Below, in pieces: positions 45,004-55,914 of a stretch of 64,000 bases of DNA. The notes beneath the pieces are model-generated. The model made no database searches, was not told the DNA's origin, and saw only the letters and a program-made list of their open reading frames with translations. Source of the stretch: Zygaena filipendulae (lineage: Eukaryota > Arthropoda > Insecta > Lepidoptera > Zygaenidae). The stretch covers positions 3,496,001 to 3,560,000 of the forward strand of contig OU015664.1 in NCBI GenBank assembly GCA_907165275.2. Reading direction: 5' to 3'. The position numbers and the translations under genes were made by a program. Numbering within the stretch: the first letter of the stretch is position 1; each line of letters opens with the position of its first letter.

Positions 45004-45395
45004 ATCGTCGGTGGCGTCTCGCGAGTGAACACGCTTATCGCGTGTACGGAGCGTCACGACAGGTGCACGGCCAGCCGTCCGCTCTCGCCCGATGTCCGAG
45101 AGCGTCTCTCCTGTGTCCCTTTACGCGAGGGCTCGGCGGCCTCCGCATGTCCACGAGTAGCGTCGTCTCGCTCGGCCGGCCGACGGAGGCGCGTGCGAGT
45201 CCACACGAAGTGGCCAGAGGTTACTCGCGGTCGCCACCGTCTCGGCTGCTCGACAAAGATAGAGCCGCGCGCGGCGCCTCGCCCTCCGCCCGCGTGCGAC
45301 AGAGACGGGCGTAGGTCAGGAGTGCCGTGCGTCGGTGTGCGTGCGCGGGTGGGGCGAAGATGCAACGCGTACAAAAGAAAAGGGATAATATTTGC
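45004..45395 (-). promoter_or_regulatory. CpG-rich block, candidate BCL11/Cph promoter / 5' UTR
   Basis: The most GC- and CpG-rich 390 bp in the window, in otherwise AT-rich DNA. Long frames stay open on both strands here purely because of composition (for example 45054-45374 on the minus strand); the translated sequences are Arg-rich and resemble no protein. The position about 700 bp upstream of the candidate first coding exon fits a promoter/first-exon region. The strand and the transcription start are inferred from the gene. Confidence 0.4.
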
Positions 45396-45899
45396 TTGAA
45401 TATTTCATGACTCGATTAGGAGATGGAATTTTTAATTGAACGGACGAAAGCTACGGGTTACGAGGCACGGTCAGTCTACGTAGATGTTGGAGATATTTGA
45501 TGCTACGAGTAAAATTTTTTACAGTCAATGAAGCTTGCTGTCTTATCTTACAAATATCCATACCTATATAATATTACGTATATAATAATAATTTTTTCAC
45601 ATTATTACAGTTTACAATCTGTAATTTATACGAGTTCTATAGCGTTATGCAACATTATTCATTATTCGTGTTGATTATATTATATAAATAAAAACTATAA
45701 GTTCAGTAGGCACTATGTAGGTTAAATATTATTATATAAAAAAAAAAAAATGTTTGAATTGATAAACTAATTTATTATTATTTTTAAATAAACACATGTA
45801 TCAAATTTTTTTTATGAATTTTGATTTTAATGAATCTCAAATAAGATACCTACCATAGAATAATACACTTTTGTTTTTTAATCTCTAACGTCACTTCAT

Positions 45900-45946
45900 G
45901 TAGCACGGTGCTACGAGTGCTACGCGCGACGTAGGCCGTAGCGCGG
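45900..45946. repeat. Cluster of GTAGC/GCTAC motifs with a 15-bp palindrome
   Basis: gtagcac-g-gtgctac (45900-45914) is a perfect 7-1-7 palindrome. It is followed at once by gtgctacgcgcgacgtagg and ccgtagcgcgg, giving five GTAG/CTAC-type cores in 47 bp. Confidence 0.6.
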
Positions 45947-46149
45947 TTTTCTTTTAACATTTACACTAATTTTTACTACAATATACGATAGCAGTTTAGT
46001 TTTATTTATTATATTTTCTATTATCTGCAGTTCTTTGCAAAGAAACATACACCATAATACCTATAATTTATTATCTATTTAAAAAGTTTTTATTATTTAC
46101 ATAAGGAAAATTTATACAAAATAAGATACTAAAAATGATAAACAAGTAA

Positions 46150-46515
46150 CGTTATCAATAAATAACTAGCGGGGGCACATCACGTGCACGTTCACGGAAC
46201 GCAACACGTACCCAAAACGCTATCTACGTGACTCAACCGTTAGATTTTTCACTCTCACTCGAAAGTTTTCTCGCAATTTTTTTTACTCTCGCGCCCGACG
46301 TTATTTTACTTAAGACGCCACGGGGAAGTTATCTCGGTCGGTCCTTGACTTTAATAAGTTTTATGAGTGTCAGTCTGCGACTTAACTGGCGCGGGCACGG
46401 GCGGCAAAAATGCCAACTTTTTCATAATTGTTTCTCGACTCCCGACGCGACTGACGACGGCCGCGGGGAAAACTTTTCGAATTGCACGACGACTATTCGC
46501 CATTCTAAATTCAAA
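46150..46515. promoter_or_regulatory. Balanced, CpG-containing island upstream of the candidate promoter
   Basis: It contains cacgtgcacgttcacg, several gacgcgac-type motifs and a 102-codon plus-strand ORF (46228-46536) without recognisable domains. It lies about 0.8-1.2 kb upstream of the CpG-rich block in gene sense. Possible upstream regulatory region or promoter part; no specific factor can be named. Confidence 0.25.
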
Positions 46516-46689
46516 TTGTTACTTATTCTAAATTGAAACTGTTTGTTATAGGGTTGTGATTTTTAATACCTGCAAAGGGTTAAATACCAATTTTCTAATT
46601 TTATTTTAAATAAATGGAAATAAATTGTAAATTTGCCTGGCGTGAGTCCCATTTTCAAATAATAAACAGGTATTGCTTAAACTTTACAT

Positions 46690-46912
46690 TAATCCCTACT
46701 AATATTATAAATGCGAGAGAGAATCTATCTGTCTGTTTGTCTGTATGTCTGTTACGCTTTCACGCCTTAACGGACTAACCGATCATCATGAAATTTTGCA
46801 TGCATTGTCAGGGGTAGGTACAGATATACATAGAATACTTTTTGTACAGGAATTCCCGAGGGAACTCTGAAATTAACGTGGATGAAACCACGGGGAACTT
46901 GTTTAAATTATA
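46690..46912 (-). repeat. 'ccgcggtttcac' family copy, reverse orientation
   Basis: ctactaatattataaatgcg tail, gttacgctttcacgcctta, gatcatcatgaaattttgca, tgtcaggggtaggta, aattcccgagggaactct and gatgaaaccacggggaac give a nearly complete copy. Confidence 0.75.
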
Positions 46913-47556
46913 TATTTATTTTTGGAATGGATTTGTTTTAAAGAATTATAACTTCTTTCAAGCAATTACATAATTTAGCTAAAACATATTTTTTCTGAAT
47001 GACTGTATGGAGAGACAAATGAAAACTCTATCATTATCGACTCTATCCAACGTAATATATCTACAACAGTATACACCACATATACCGGATAGGCCGGACA
47101 ACATTACCCCGGGAAAAACACGGTGCTGGTCATCGCATGTCCACCACTGAAATGTAATCGCTAATATATCACCATCCCGCTCTAACCTGCACACGTTAAG
47201 GCTAACGACAGGGATAGATAAAGGGTTGTCCGTTTTCGTGAAAATCAAGGGATATAATGACCAATGTATGTCTATCCCGTTCACGTGAGAGTATTGAAAG
47301 GGGTGGTGTGTATATGTGATATTTGTACACACGTACGTGTGTGTGCGCGGAAAATCTTTGCGGACGCTACTCGACGCTAGGCGGCGTCGTTAGGAGAATT
47401 TTCATTTATGTTTCAGATTGGAACCTTGGAAAATTCATACCTACAGAAGTAAAATTACTGCTATATTATATTCACAATGTGTCAAATGAAAAATTTAATA
47501 AAATGTCTCTTACCTATAATTTCATAAACTGTTTGTTTCATATACGCGTGTGCAAT
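46913..47556. other. Upstream sequence, no recognised element
   Basis: A 117-codon minus-strand ORF (46979-47332) has no recognisable domain. The stretch 47160-47400 is balanced in composition. Confidence 0.3.
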
Positions 47557-47559
47557 TTA

Positions 47560-47796
47560 CGGCCGCACTCAGAGTCGACTTTAATGATTACTTAGTTAAG
47601 TATAGATTTTTAATACAAAATTGTCACAATCAGAGACTTTCAGTAAATTAATGTTAATTGGCATTTAATTAGATGTAACTTAATTAGTTAAATGCCAATT
47701 AACATTAATTTATTAAACTTGTCTGATTGCGGCAGTTTTGTTATAAAAATCTATACTTAACTAAGTAATCATTAAAGTCGACTCTGAGTGCGGCGG
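47560..47796. mobile_element. Near-perfect palindromic MITE, PIF/Harbinger-like
   Basis: 237 bp whose two halves are inverted copies over almost their whole length. The arms start cggccgcactcagagtcgac (left) and the inverse of gtcgactctgagtgcggcgg (right) and continue through tacttagttaagtatagatt and taatgttaattggcatttaa to a loop near 47678. TTA flanks both ends (47557-47559, 47797-47799), the 3-bp target typical of PIF/Harbinger elements. No coding capacity. Confidence 0.8.
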
Positions 47797-48985
47797 TTAG
47801 TCTTGTTATTTTTTTACCGTATAGGTGAGCTTCTCATAAAGTTTAAAATTTGGAAAACTCTATCTTATTTTAGTAGTGACAATATACCTATATTTTAGAG
47901 AAACTGAATGTTTATATACACTTTTATAAGTTTCATGTATATACCTAAGTATTAGGAAAGTTACTGTAATTGAAAATTTCAACGGATAGTTTTTTTTTTG
48001 CCATTCTCAAAGACAGATGCAAGACAGGATACAGCGAAATTGCTCAATTTGAGACACGTAACGTTAGACTCGAGAAAGTATCGAGTTTTGAGCGTGTGTT
48101 GACAAGCCACTTTTTTGTTTGTCAGGATTGTATTGACGGCCTGTTATTATAATGTTTCCGTTTTATACGAGGAAACTGGATCCAATCATAAGAAGGAACA
48201 TGTATTGCTAAAATATACGTAGCTATAGTTAGAGATGCAATTAGGTCATTATCACTATTGATTCGCTAACCACCTACTTTTTGGATAGGTAGCTAATAAT
48301 GTTTTAGCTTTTAAAATTTTCCTATTCAAATAATAAAGAGGAAATTTATGGTCTTAGAGATCCTTTATCTAGCAGTAGGTAGGTAGGTTGGTACAGAACA
48401 CTATGAACCTACCTTCCTAAATGTGAAAAAAAATTTCAATTTATCCCTAGACTCCTAACTTTTTGTTGTCATACGTTTATTTTAACGGCATTAGCTAAGT
48501 ACCTGCTAATACAGTTCCAATTTTAAAAGTCACCCATTTTGTATAGACCCAATATTGTACGTCGTTACGACATTAAGTGTACATTTACGAAGATTCAAGT
48601 ATATTATCTAAGCTGTAGCAATAAATTATCCCTTTAATTAACATAGTTGCACACCCTATCCCATTTCTAATGCGTTTTAAAAATAAACTGAAACTTATGC
48701 GTGTCCCTTTTTCAAGGACACAGATTCCAGCACATGTGTCCGACAGAAATTGATGTCACCATATTTTGTGAGACCATTGCACATAAATTTTACTTTGCTC
48801 ATATAACGAGTCATGGCAATTTGAAACTTACGTCTATAAGGTACAGTCAATATTGTAGAAGCTTTGGAGTCAAAGTTTTAAATAGAATATTATGGTTACA
48901 GATCAACGATTTTTGAAATTTGAATTTAGGTAGGTACCTACCTACTTGTAGTTACATACGTAGATATAAGTACGTTTGTCTGTTA
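47797..48985. other. Upstream sequence, no recognised element
   Basis: AT-rich with short taggtaggt and tacctacctac tracts (48378, 48930-48945). No gene recognised. Confidence 0.3.
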
Positions 48986-48989
48986 GATG

Positions 48990-49166
48990 GGAAAGCAGAA
49001 ACTTTATTACAGGTAATTTTATAAGCATTATCTCTCTCTAACCTGAGGTTACGTAAAGTCACCTCATTGTGGGTACGTATCCATATGTTTTTGTGTTTTT
49101 GTATTTATGTGTTTTCTACTGTGTGTGTGCAACAAAGTATATTTAATTCGATTTGATTTGATTTGA
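48990..49166 (+). repeat. Non-LTR retroposon 3' end with (GATTT)n tail
   Basis: tatgtgttttctactgtgtg followed by tgtgcaacaaagtatattta and three gatttgattt units matches the usual 3' end of a lepidopteran LINE or its SINE partner. The 5' limit is approximate. Confidence 0.55.
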
Positions 49167-49167
49167 A

Positions 49168-49650
49168 ACATCCCTACAAAATAATAGATGCGAAAGTGAG
49201 TTTGTTTGTTTATTTGTTACGCTTTCACGCTTAAACGGCTCAACCAATCATCATGAAATTTTGCATACACACTGTCGGGGGTAGGAGAAAAGGACAAGGA
49301 CACACCGCATGATCTCTAAAAGTAACACGGGTGAAAGCCCAGGGAACAGCTAGTATATAATTATATACATATAATAATATTTATACATTTTCAGCCTATT
49401 CGCATCAAGGAGAATTTGGGAGATTTTTCTTCCTTATTACCTACTTAATAGCTGCTTCCCGCGGTTTTGACTCCGTAAATTTTGAAGTTCCTGCAAGAAT
49501 TGTGGGACAACAAGCACCCTGTGCATCTTTTTCTGTACTCCTGACAACCTGTATTGAAAATTTCATAACGTTCAGTTAAGTAGTTAAGCCGTGAAAACCT
49601 AACAAGCAAACAAACAAACTTACGTTATTAATACCCGATGGTAGGATTAT
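49168..49650. repeat. Two opposite 'ccgcggtttcac' family copies
   Basis: A reversed copy (49168-49355: gtttgtttatttgttacgct, ttcacgcttaaacggctcaa, gaaagcccagggaacagcta) is followed after about 85 bp by a forward copy (49445-49650: tagctgcttcccgcggtttt, ctgacaacctg, gtgaaaacctaacaagcaaa). Confidence 0.65.
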
Positions 49651-49944
49651 GGTAATTTGGTTGGTGCAGCCTCGGACGCGAGCTAAGCACTACGCAACGC
49701 ACGCCCACTCCAACTCCTTCGATATTCACACGGCCACTGACTAACTGACTCATCATTTTGCGAAACTATCAAATAATTGGTTGGTTGATAAACTTACCTA
49801 GTGTTTATAACCCATAACCCACTATAGCTAAACCCGACCACGCTTTGCAGTGGCTTTATCTGATACAATTAGTATTAATTTAAAAAATAAATGAGATAAA
49901 GTATGTAAGTATAAAAACTTTTGAGTAAAAAAGTATTTATTATT

Positions 49945-50256
49945 AACTAGCTGTGCCCCGCGGTTTCACCCGCGTTAATGTCGGAGATCCCGCGGGAACT
50001 CCGGGATAAAAGTACCCTGTCCTTTTCTGTACCTCTGACAACGTGCATGTAGTATGCAATAATTAATTATATTTCACCCGCGTTAATTTCGGTGATCCCG
50101 CGGGAATTCCGGGATAAAAGGTAGCCTATGTTTTTTTCCATGTCAAAGGCTACATGGATGCCAAATTTCATCCAAATCCGTTCAGCCGTTTTTGCGTGAT
50201 TGAGTAACAAACATCCAAACATCCACACTTTCACATTTATAATAGACGTAGGATAA
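49945..50256 (+). repeat. Tandem or nested 'ccgcggtttcac' family copies
   Basis: A first copy (tagctgtgccccgcggtttc ... acctctgacaacgtgcatg) breaks off at about 50050. A second body begins at 50072 (tttcacccgcgttaatttcg) and runs to the usual ttgcgtgattgagtaacaaa and ttataata tail. Confidence 0.7.
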
Positions 50257-50579
50257 TACAGGTTTGAGTTCCCTGTTTTAAGATAACTTTTGCGACTTTC
50301 AGCTAAAGGGAACTTAAAACGTTAAAAATGATGCTAAGCAATACATTGGTAAATACCTACCTGGTGAATGAAGATGAATTGTTCATGAAAAAGACTTTGA
50401 CAACTACAATAAAAACATATTTTTATACTTAACTTTTATTACTGTGCCTACGTGCAGAATATTGCAAGGCTTTCGTTTGCTTTTTTGTTTTAAGAATTAC
50501 TTAACGTCTTTTATCTTTTTATATTTAATTTTATTACTTTATCAAATCACGGAATCAGCCAGTAACAACCCCTGTAATG

Positions 50580-50713
50580 GCGAGTGGTACTGGCTGGCAC
50601 GGGCTATTGACCGCCAGCCATGGACACAATCACATGACTGTTACGCATCATGGAACTTCGCTCAGAGAGTACCTATTAATGACGCCTGTAGAGGTCAAAT
50701 TAGCACCACTCGC
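50580..50713. mobile_element. Short TIR-bounded element, possible MITE
   Basis: gcgagtggt at 50580-50588 and accactcgc at 50705-50713 are exact inverted repeats; the similarity extends to about 12 of 14 bp if one outer and four inner bases are included. An internal tggctggc / gccagcca pair is also present. Target duplication is not clear, so the class is not assigned. It is much richer in GC than its flanks. Confidence 0.4.
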
Positions 50714-51044
50714 TAAAAAAATATCTTCATAGATATTGATTTACGACAAAAAAAAAGAAACCAAATTTATCAAATACGGTCACTATTTTTATGTTACATT
50801 GAATAGCAAAAGTAGTATTGAATATTATGTACCCTACTACCTATTATAAAATGAACAAAAGATTTTTATCCAAATTTCAATTTTAGAATATTTTTTAGCT
50901 TGTGAGGCTAGTTTTACCTGCATCTACAAACTCCAGCGAATATTCGGAAAGACAGTTTGTATAGGTACTACAAGCGAAAGTCGGTCCACATTTAGGAAGT
51001 TCAAATGCGTCTTTCATTTTCATTCTTTTTTATATGATTACTTG

Positions 51045-51560
51045 CTGTCCCGCGCGGTTTTACCCGCGATAATTTCGAAGTTCCCGCGGAATGATAGCTC
51101 AGTGGTCGGTGCGTTGGGATCAAATGCCGAAAGACGTAGGTTCAAACCCTATAACAATAAGCTTGAGCTGTCAGTGAAGGAAAACATCGTGAGGAAACCA
51201 TAGCATGGTGGTGGGGCACTTTCTAGTGCCCGGCTGGCTAGCTACCACCTTCAAGTTGCAAATCTGTCGCCAAGCACCTAACTGTTTGTTCCGGCAGCCC
51301 CACTTGAAAGCCAGTTTCCATCCCCATTCCAGGCCCGTTTGCCCCTTATGACATAAAAAAAAAGAATTGTTTTCATACAAACTTTGCAACCCCTTTTCAT
51401 CCACTTAGGGGTTGAATTTTCAAAAATCCTTTCTTATCGGATGCCTACGTCATACAAAGAATGCACCCTCTAAGTTTCAGATCTCTACGATTAGCGGTTT
51501 AGGCTGTGCGTTGATCCATCAGTCATTCAGGACATAAAGCATTTTATATATATAGATGAA
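51045..51560 (+). repeat. 'gctgtcccgc' repeat, second subfamily, interrupted by a SINE
   Basis: The head (cttgctgtcccgcgcggttt, ttcccgcggaatga) and the body (tttgcaaccccttttcatcc, cttatcggatgcctacgtca, gcggtttaggctgtgcgttg) match the intact copy at 32698-32945 but are separated by about 275 bp of inserted SINE. Confidence 0.75.
51098..51372 (+). mobile_element. tRNA-derived SINE inserted in another repeat
   Basis: A head with box A tagctcagtgg and box B ggttcaaaccc is followed by aaggaaaacatcgtgaggaa, the ccccacttgaaagcc / ccccattccaggcc body and a tail of gcccgtttgccccttatgac then ataaaaaaaaa. Imperfect flanking gaatga/gaattg may be the target duplication. The tail is shared with the fragment at 5425-5570. 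Confidence 0.7.
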
Positions 51561-52030
51561 TAGAAGTTTTTTGGCTCCTGCATTAAGTGGTAAGAAGATA
51601 TAATTTGGTAAAAATTATAATCCTTTTTAAAGTTATATGTTCTCACTGCTCTACCTGTAATAAAAGTATAGATAGTTTATTTTTGAAAATGAAACCACAA
51701 AAGTAGGTACACTACTTTATTAATTTTAATACTATTTTATTATTTTTTTCATTTACCACATATTATTTCAAAACAATATTCTTATAAAAATATTGTTTTT
51801 GTTACTCAACTACCTACCGTAATTTATTATGACAAGTCCAATATTTAGTTCATTGCGTGCTAGTAAAATCGTTAAGCAAAGGAGGCGGGCTTTATGCTGA
51901 TTCGAAACGATTAAGGCAAATTACCATGGCCAGTGTTGCCCTAAAAAAAAATTGACGGCTGAAGTGTGAGGCACGGGGTGGTACTATCTATTGACCGCGC
52001 ATTGTTTCGCCACAGAGCTAGTATTTTATA

Positions 52031-52350
52031 ATCTACTAACTATTCCCGGCGGTTTCACCCGCGAAAATTTCCGAGATCCCGCAGGAATTCCGGGATACAA
52101 AGTATACCTATGTCCTTTTCTGTACCCCTGACAACGAGTGGATATGCAAATTTTCATGAGATTTCACTGGCGGTTATGTTTTTTTGAATTTTTTACGTTT
52201 TAAAAAAATAACGGAGATACGTTGAGTCAAAATGCGGCGTGACGTCATAAGTTATGACGTCGCGACGACTCCTAAACTTTAATGTGTTTTATCTAAGTAA
52301 TTTTAATCATTCGTAGATGGAAAAAATACGTGTACGACGTACGTACGTAA
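52031..52350 (+). repeat. Truncated 'ccgcggtttcac' copy joined to a second repeat
   Basis: 52040-52165 is the family head and middle (cccggcggtttcacccgcga, cccctgacaacgagtgg). From about 52180 it changes to the gcggcgtgacgtca / ctaaactttaatgtg repeat that is also at 39450-39680. Confidence 0.6.
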
Positions 52351-54570
52351 AAAGTTGATTCTTGGCTTAACTTAAATAAATAAAATAGTGAATAATATTA
52401 ACACAACTTACCTACCTAAGTTATTTCGGGGCGAGGAATTCGAAGCTATGCTAGGTTTGTGATCCAGTTGTAGATATATGAGGCCTCTTTTACCTTCGTC
52501 ACTTATGCCCTTGCCAAGCCTCACCAAATATGGTATATGTTAACTAAGTAGCTACAAAAACCCAACGTAGTGTACGGATGAAATCGCTAATACATAATAT
52601 TATATCCGTATTTAAATAAAAATCTAGTACATATCATTGCTAAAGTAAATACATATTATGAAGGAGTTACCATAAATATCTGCTTAGAATTGTCGTTATT
52701 AGAAAAACCTATCCTTCGAGCACTTGGCTGTATTATTGTCAATCATCGCTGACCCCACAGACTCTTGTGGTCAAGTTCGATTCTTAACTCATTCCTAATG
52801 ACTGGTAAGGTCAAGGCTTCAAAGATGAAGCCTAGAATTTGCATACAAACAGACGCATAGATGAATAATGACCATCCGCTCGGGGTCACTTTTTGTCGCA
52901 CTCACCTGATGTGAATTATATTACATACTTCCAGTATTACTCGGTCATTGAGGACTTTAATCTTTCTAAGTTAAGGTCCCCTTTTGAGTGATTATCAGTT
53001 TCGTAGCCGTAAACGTGTGTTTGCATTGATGTTTATGGAATTATCATAAACAATGCTGTTGAATTTTTTGTCCGTATATTATAAATATTTAACACAATGA
53101 GTGTTTTTTTTTTTACAAAATTTTACATAAAGTTTCGAAGCGACACTTTAGTTTTGTACTTAAAAAAATATTATTATATTTTGGGTTGCGAGTAGCGAGT
53201 AGTTTCATATTTATTTTTAAATAACCATAAATATTGGTAATTTTCACACGTTGATAAAAATTGTCGCAGCTGCATAAATAAGTAGTATCGAATTAAACGT
53301 TGAACGCTTTCATAAATGTCGCAATACGACACTTAGGACTGTTATCATAAGATCTATCTCGATTCTCGAGGCATCAATGTATCGACATTCAATTCTTCAA
53401 TCGCATTGTTACACTCAAAAGAACAGTTGAAATTAAAATGACAATTACATGCCTCTTCGTATCTGAATGCGCCGAATGGCATTATTAGCTTTTGAGAGAG
53501 TCATTGTGTAAATTTGTCGACTAAAGTAAATATTTTGACAAAAGTCCGTTGCGCTGTATTGAGTTACTTAAAGGACAATTGGCATTTGAATAGTGACACT
53601 AAATGCTTCCTTAAAAAAACAGTTAACTTTTTTTGCACAAAATATACTTTTTTTTTCGCTCAGCATTTACACTTTTTTTGTCTCGCAGGTAATAATGAAA
53701 GTGGTCATAATGCAGGGCTACCTGATGTAAACTTCAACGCGCGTGCCAAACACTTACCAGAAAAAACACTTTAGTATTACAAAACACTAAAATTGTATAG
53801 AAATTACGTGGACACTCTCGATTATTGCCACCAGTATAATTTGACACTTAATGCTACCCCCGTTGCTGTGTATTGTGGAGTAAAAATTGCTAAAGTTATA
53901 TCTCTTCGAAGGTCTCATTAAATAGATGGCAGACCACAACATGACGAGTCAATTGTTGTAACAACAGGGAGGGATACAAATGCAAAACAAACAAAAGTTA
54001 TAAACAATGGTTACGAGGTCCGAATCATAATTGACTGAAGTGTGTGGGTTGACGCCATGTGGGCTGGAGGTTGCTGGTAAAATGTTCCCGATTAAAATTT
54101 GTTTTGAGAATTGATTGACGCGTTGCCAACTAATTAATTAACATCATTGATCAGTAATAGATAATTAAAACAAGCTCAACTAAGTTTATTATTGTTAAGA
54201 GACAATACAGATATTTTATTAAGATAATATATAAAATGTTAAAACTCAAGTTAGTACCTAGTTAATTTAGAATTGGCCGTAAGATATGTATGCAACGCAG
54301 TAATCATTTACATTGATATAGATACTCGTAATTGGTCAATTTGTTCATAACAATATATGAAAATGAAAAAAATGTTCATTGTCCCTTTTGTATATCAAGC
54401 AAGTAAGCAGCGTATTACGAGTTTCTGAAAGGATATTTTTAAGTTTTTGTTTTTTTCTTACAAAATAAAATAACATTCGAGGCAGTGCGTGTATAATGAT
54501 GGCAATAATCCCACTTTCACAGCCTGACCAAATGTTGGACGCCGTGTGGTCAAAAAGAAATTTGTTGAGA
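52351..54570. other. Upstream sequence, no recognised element
   Basis: Mostly AT-rich. Balanced blocks at 52690-53000, 53270-53790 and 53800-54080 are repeat-poor and could be regulatory. The short ORF at 53514-53774 is unrecognised. Confidence 0.3.
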
Positions 54571-54710
54571 CGTCTTTATTTATTTATTTATTTTATATAT
54601 TTAAAGAACTTTATTGCACTTTATTAGGCAAACTTAATGCCTAAGGCATTCTCTACCAGTCAACCTTTTGGCTAGGTGATAGTTAAGTGGCATGTTACAA
54701 AACAGGATAA
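54571..54710 (-). repeat. Non-LTR retrotransposon 3' end, reverse orientation
   Basis: Read on the minus strand it gives ggttgactggtagagaatgc, cttaggcattaagtttgcc, aataaagtgcaataaagt and a (taaa)n-type tail: the standard 3' terminus of a common lepidopteran LINE group. No coding part remains. Confidence 0.65.
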
Positions 54711-55604
54711 AATATAATTATATAAAACTTATATAATTAATATTACCACGAATATCTATCTATACATATAATAAAATTATAACAGGTCGATGTCTGTACA
54801 TGGGAGATAAATAAGAAAAAATAAATTTAGGAAACTCTATCAACAATATAGACCGTACCTACCAATATAACACCTATTGCGCCTCACTAGCTCAGCGTCT
54901 GCAGCTTTTGTTGATTTATAACCAGCAATGCCTGAACAAAAGTTCAATTTCTTCACTCAATGAAATTATTTTTAAAATTTGATTTCGAATTCCGAATGCT
55001 GCAAATTGATACAAAACTAAATAATATGCATATGTTGTCGATAGAAACATTTTAAGACATCCATCACGATAGACGTAAGACTTCCAAAGACATTGGCATG
55101 TGACACTTATTCTTAAACTCACTTCCAAATCGTTTGAAAAGTAATTTTCAATGATAAAAATCATTTAGGACCACTCTACACCACTTGTGTTCCCCGAAAA
55201 GCAAATTATTATCTGCATACAGTGCAAGACTAAGTATACGTTTTGTATTGTCAATAGAGTAATTACCACACAGGTTGCTTTTAACATACGGTGCAGCAGA
55301 CGAGTGACTACTTACTCATATTTTTATAAATATATTCATTTTGAGATGAAAAAACGTGATAGCGCTCTACAGCCTCGAAGAAATCTCGCTCTACCAAAAA
55401 AGATGGTGGTTGTTGATTTGAAATATTAAGAGGGTTGACCTAGATTATTATTTTTTTCAACTTAATTAGCACCGACGGATCGAACCCATTTTTTTTAAAG
55501 AATGGAATAATATTTATACTTTTGCAGCAGTAATAAAGGCAACATGACTGGTGTTATTGTCCCAAACTAATCTGATTATAACTTCAAAACGATGATTCTT
55601 AGTT

Positions 55605-55914
55605 TCCAAAAGGTACGGTTGTCATCCATACAGTACGTCAAACTTATTTCGTGATTTTTCGACCCCTCCCCGTCACACATTTTGCAATAGCAGTTCCGAC
55701 AAAACAATAAAAATCTTAGTTGGCCAACAATAGATAAGAGTTGGAAATATTTTTAAGTTTCCGTTAATATTTCGGTATCACTTAGATGTATAATATTTTA
55801 AAATGTGAGGTCACCAAACTCAGGACCTCTCCCACCCCCTTTCAAACAATGCCACATTTTGTCGGCCCCCTCCCTCTCCGTTAACGTGTGACGTACTTTA
55901 TGAATGATCCCTAA
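55605..55914. mobile_element. TIR element with 'tacgtcac' ends
   Basis: The left end gtcatccatacagtacgtca and the right end tgacgtactttatgaatgat are imperfect inverted repeats about 300 bp apart. Just inside each lies a C-rich segment (cccctccccgtcacac; cccccttcaaacaatg). The agggatcattcataaagtac-type end is seen in many insect non-autonomous DNA elements. No ORF; superfamily not assigned. Confidence 0.5.

Noticed and set aside
45025..45399. Overlapping Arg-rich ORFs of over 100 codons on both strands
   Set aside because: They follow from high GC content. No domain, and the same region is open in several frames, so it was treated as promoter/leader DNA.
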